DNA of 64,000 nt, from assembly GCF_000147815.2 (NCBI RefSeq), contig NC_015957.1:682001-746000 (forward strand), in the 5' to 3' direction. The position numbers and the translations under genes are program-made. This DNA is from Streptomyces violaceusniger Tu 4113. Its GTDB lineage: Bacteria; Actinomycetota; Actinomycetes; Streptomycetales; Streptomycetaceae. The notes beneath the pieces are model-generated. The model had not been told where the DNA came from. It did not search any database and saw only the letters and a program-made list of their open reading frames with translations. Of the stretch, positions 62,728 through 64,000 are shown in pieces (position 1 is the first letter of the stretch; each line of letters starts with the position of its first letter).

Positions 62728-63905
62728 GCCGGGTGCCCCAGGAGCATCGTGGGGGAGCCCTTCGAGCGCGTCAGCACGATGGTGCAGGCGTTCCCGCCCT
62801 CGAGCCGGAGCTTCTTGCGGAGCTGCTCCGGCTCGACCGCCGAACCGCGCTTCTTGATGGTCGCGATGCCGACCTCCCGCTCCCGCAGCAGCGCCTTGAG
62901 CCTCTTCAGGTTGAACGGCAGCACATCCGTGATCTCGTACGCGGTGGCGAACGGCGTCGGGCGCAGCTCGTCCGTCGTGATGTAGGCGATCGTCGGGTCG
63001 ATCAGCCGGCCGCCGACGCGGGCCGCGACATCGGCGACGAGATGGGCGCGGATGACGGCCCCGTCCGGCTCGTAGAGCCAGCGGCCGACCGGGCCGGGCT
63101 CGGGGGCGGGGAGGTGCGGGGTGCCGATGAGGGAGTGGGCGCTCGGCAGAAGGGTGGCGCGGCGCAGCCCGGGGCGGGCGGTGCCGAACCACAGGACGGC
63201 CTCCTTCACCTGGCCGTGGTCCGAGATCCACTCGGCCTCCGCGTCCTCGGGGACCGCCTCGTGCGGCACGCCGGGGGCGATCTTGAGGGCGGCGCGCGGG
63301 GTGGTGCGGGCGGCCTCGATGGCCCAGGAGAGGGGCGGGGAGTACGCCTCGGGGTCGAAGACGCGGCCCCGGCCGCCGCGCCGGGCCGGGTCGACGAAGA
63401 CCGCGTCGAAGGGCCGGGTGTCGATGTCGGTGACATCGGCGCAGCGGATCTCGATGAGCTCGGCCAGGCCGAGCGCCTGGGCGTTGGCGCGGGCGACGGC
63501 GCAGGTCAGCGGGTCGCGATCGACGGCGAGTACGGAGATCCCGGTACGGGCGAGCGCGATCGCGTCGCCGCCGATGCCGCAGCACAGATCGGCCATGCGG
63601 CGGACGCCGAACTCCGCGAAGCGGGCGGCGCGGTACGCCGCGACGGAGGTGCGGGTGGACTGCTCGACGCCGTTCGGCGTGAAGTACATGCGGTGCGCGT
63701 CCTCGGGGCCGAATTTGGCCACCGCCCGCTGCCGCAGCGTGGCCTGGGTCAGGGCCGCCGAGACCAGCGCCGGGGGGTGGTCCCGGCGCAGCCGCGTCGC
63801 GGTGGCGAGCTCCTTCGCCGGGTCGTAGTCGCGGAGCCCGGAGAGCAGCGCCTGCCCCTCGTCGCCGAGCAGTGAGTCGAAGGCGTCAACGTCCACATGG
63901 CCCAT
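62724..63905 (-). CDS. Class I SAM-dependent methyltransferase, THUMP-like
   Basis: 393 aa. SAM motif I DLCCGIGGDAIALA, VLAVDRDPLTCAVARANAQA, motif IV FVDPARRGGRGRVFDPE, then a C-terminal domain (VLPFNLKRLKALLREREVGI, NACTIVLTRSKG) resembling the THUMP-like domain attached to such methyltransferases. An RNA or small-molecule methylation role is plausible. ATG start. Its stop codon (TAG, 62724-62726) lies within the end of the MITE-like element, so the natural C-terminus may have been altered by a few residues. Confidence 0.9.
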   Translation of the reverse strand: MGHVDVDAFDSLLGDEGQALLSGLRDYDPAKELATATRLRRDHPPALVSAALTQATLRQRAVAKFGPEDAHRMYFTPNGVEQSTRTSVAAYRAARFAEFGVRRMADLCCGIGGDAIALARTGISVLAVDRDPLTCAVARANAQALGLAELIEIRCADVTDIDTRPFDAVFVDPARRGGRGRVFDPEAYSPPLSWAIEAARTTPRAALKIAPGVPHEAVPEDAEAEWISDHGQVKEAVLWFGTARPGLRRATLLPSAHSLIGTPHLPAPEPGPVGRWLYEPDGAVIRAHLVADVAARVGGRLIDPTIAYITTDELRPTPFATAYEITDVLPFNLKRLKALLREREVGIATIKKRGSAVEPEQLRKKLRLEGGNACTIVLTRSKGSPTMLLGHPA

Positions 63906-64000
63906 TCTCCCCGCTCCCGCGAGCGCATTCGCCCGCGTACGGCGCGCAGATGCGCGCCTCTGGACCGAAGATCACTTATGTGATGATGATCAAGACTGGA

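Noticed and set aside
63900..64000. Start of another gene at the right edge
   Set aside because: An ATGATG is present near 63979 but too little sequence follows. A small hairpin (GGCGCGC/GCGCGCC, 63941-63958) is all that is visible.

Overview
The window looks like chromosomal DNA from a Streptomyces or very close actinomycete. It is very GC-rich, with strong G/C bias at third codon positions and many GTG starts. The gene order is the streptomycete one: tuf, the complete S10-spc-alpha ribosomal superoperon, rplM-rpsI-glmM, coaA, glmS-acpS-nnr-alr, and the tsaE/tsaB/rimI/tsaD block. The accessory genes are also typical of the genus: a SARP regulator, a stressosome-type RsbR/S/T set, and an XRE/DUF397/ATPase set. 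The species cannot be fixed from the sequence alone.

Layout. 1-6.4 kb: the 3' end of tuf, two acidic or repeat-tailed proteins, a convergent PIG-L lipoprotein and a GNAT-2TM membrane protein. 6.4-24.7 kb: S10 (rpsJ to rpsQ), spc (rplN to map, with secY and adk) and alpha (infA, rpmJ, rpsM, rpsK, rpsD, rpoA, rplQ, truA) clusters. These are punctuated by hairpins after rpsQ, rplO, adk, map, rpsD and rplQ. 24.8-28.8 kb: five tightly overlapping genes. They encode an RsbR-like STAS protein, RsbS, RsbT, an anti-sigma-like ATPase fused to an RsbX-type phosphatase, and an RsbU/SpoIIE-type phosphatase whose N-terminus looks like a degenerate ATPase. 28.8-33.5 kb: a membrane-anchored protein, a two-domain GT4 glycosyltransferase, a lipoprotein and a secreted or membrane protein. 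34.1-36.6 kb: rplM, rpsI, glmM. 37-44.2 kb: DUF389 protein, coaA, glmS, acpS, nnr and alr, i.e. amino-sugar, CoA/ACP and D-alanine supply. 44.2-52.2 kb: an alpha/beta hydrolase, then the t6A tRNA-modification genes tsaE, tsaB, rimI and tsaD. That block is interrupted by a metallo-beta-lactamase-fold/TetR pair and a 22/44-bp minisatellite. 52.5-64 kb: accessory genes, namely a SARP with a His-rich repeat, a dehalogenase-like hydrolase, a deacetylase-fold protein, an arylamine N-acetyltransferase, DUF397-XRE with a divergent ATPase, a BAHD-like acyltransferase, a MITE-like foldback element and a THUMP-like methyltransferase.

How the parts work together. Most of the left half is the translation and transcription core, coordinately transcribed on the + strand. 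The middle supplies UDP-GlcNAc (GlmM, GlmS) and D-Ala for the wall, repairs NADPHX, activates ACP, makes CoA, and modifies tRNA (TsaB/D/E) and ribosomal protein S18 (RimI). The stress module is predicted to work by partner switching: RsbT phosphorylates RsbR/RsbS and then activates the downstream RsbU-like phosphatase.

Points most worth a second look are: (i) the five-gene stress module with a fused kinase-like/RsbX phosphatase; (ii) the MBL/TetR pair bracketed by a 75-bp duplication of the neighbouring hydrolase 3' end, with a 16-bp inverted operator and a probably leaderless tetR; (iii) the 22/44-bp minisatellite before tsaE; (iv) the His-rich repeat inside the SARP; (v) an L,D-transpeptidase-like protein without catalytic residues; (vi) a bacterial BAHD-like acyltransferase; (vii) a MITE-like element whose end supplies a stop codon. 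No tRNA or rRNA genes, CRISPR arrays or intact insertion sequences were seen. All assignments come from reading the sequence and from family knowledge; no database search was run.
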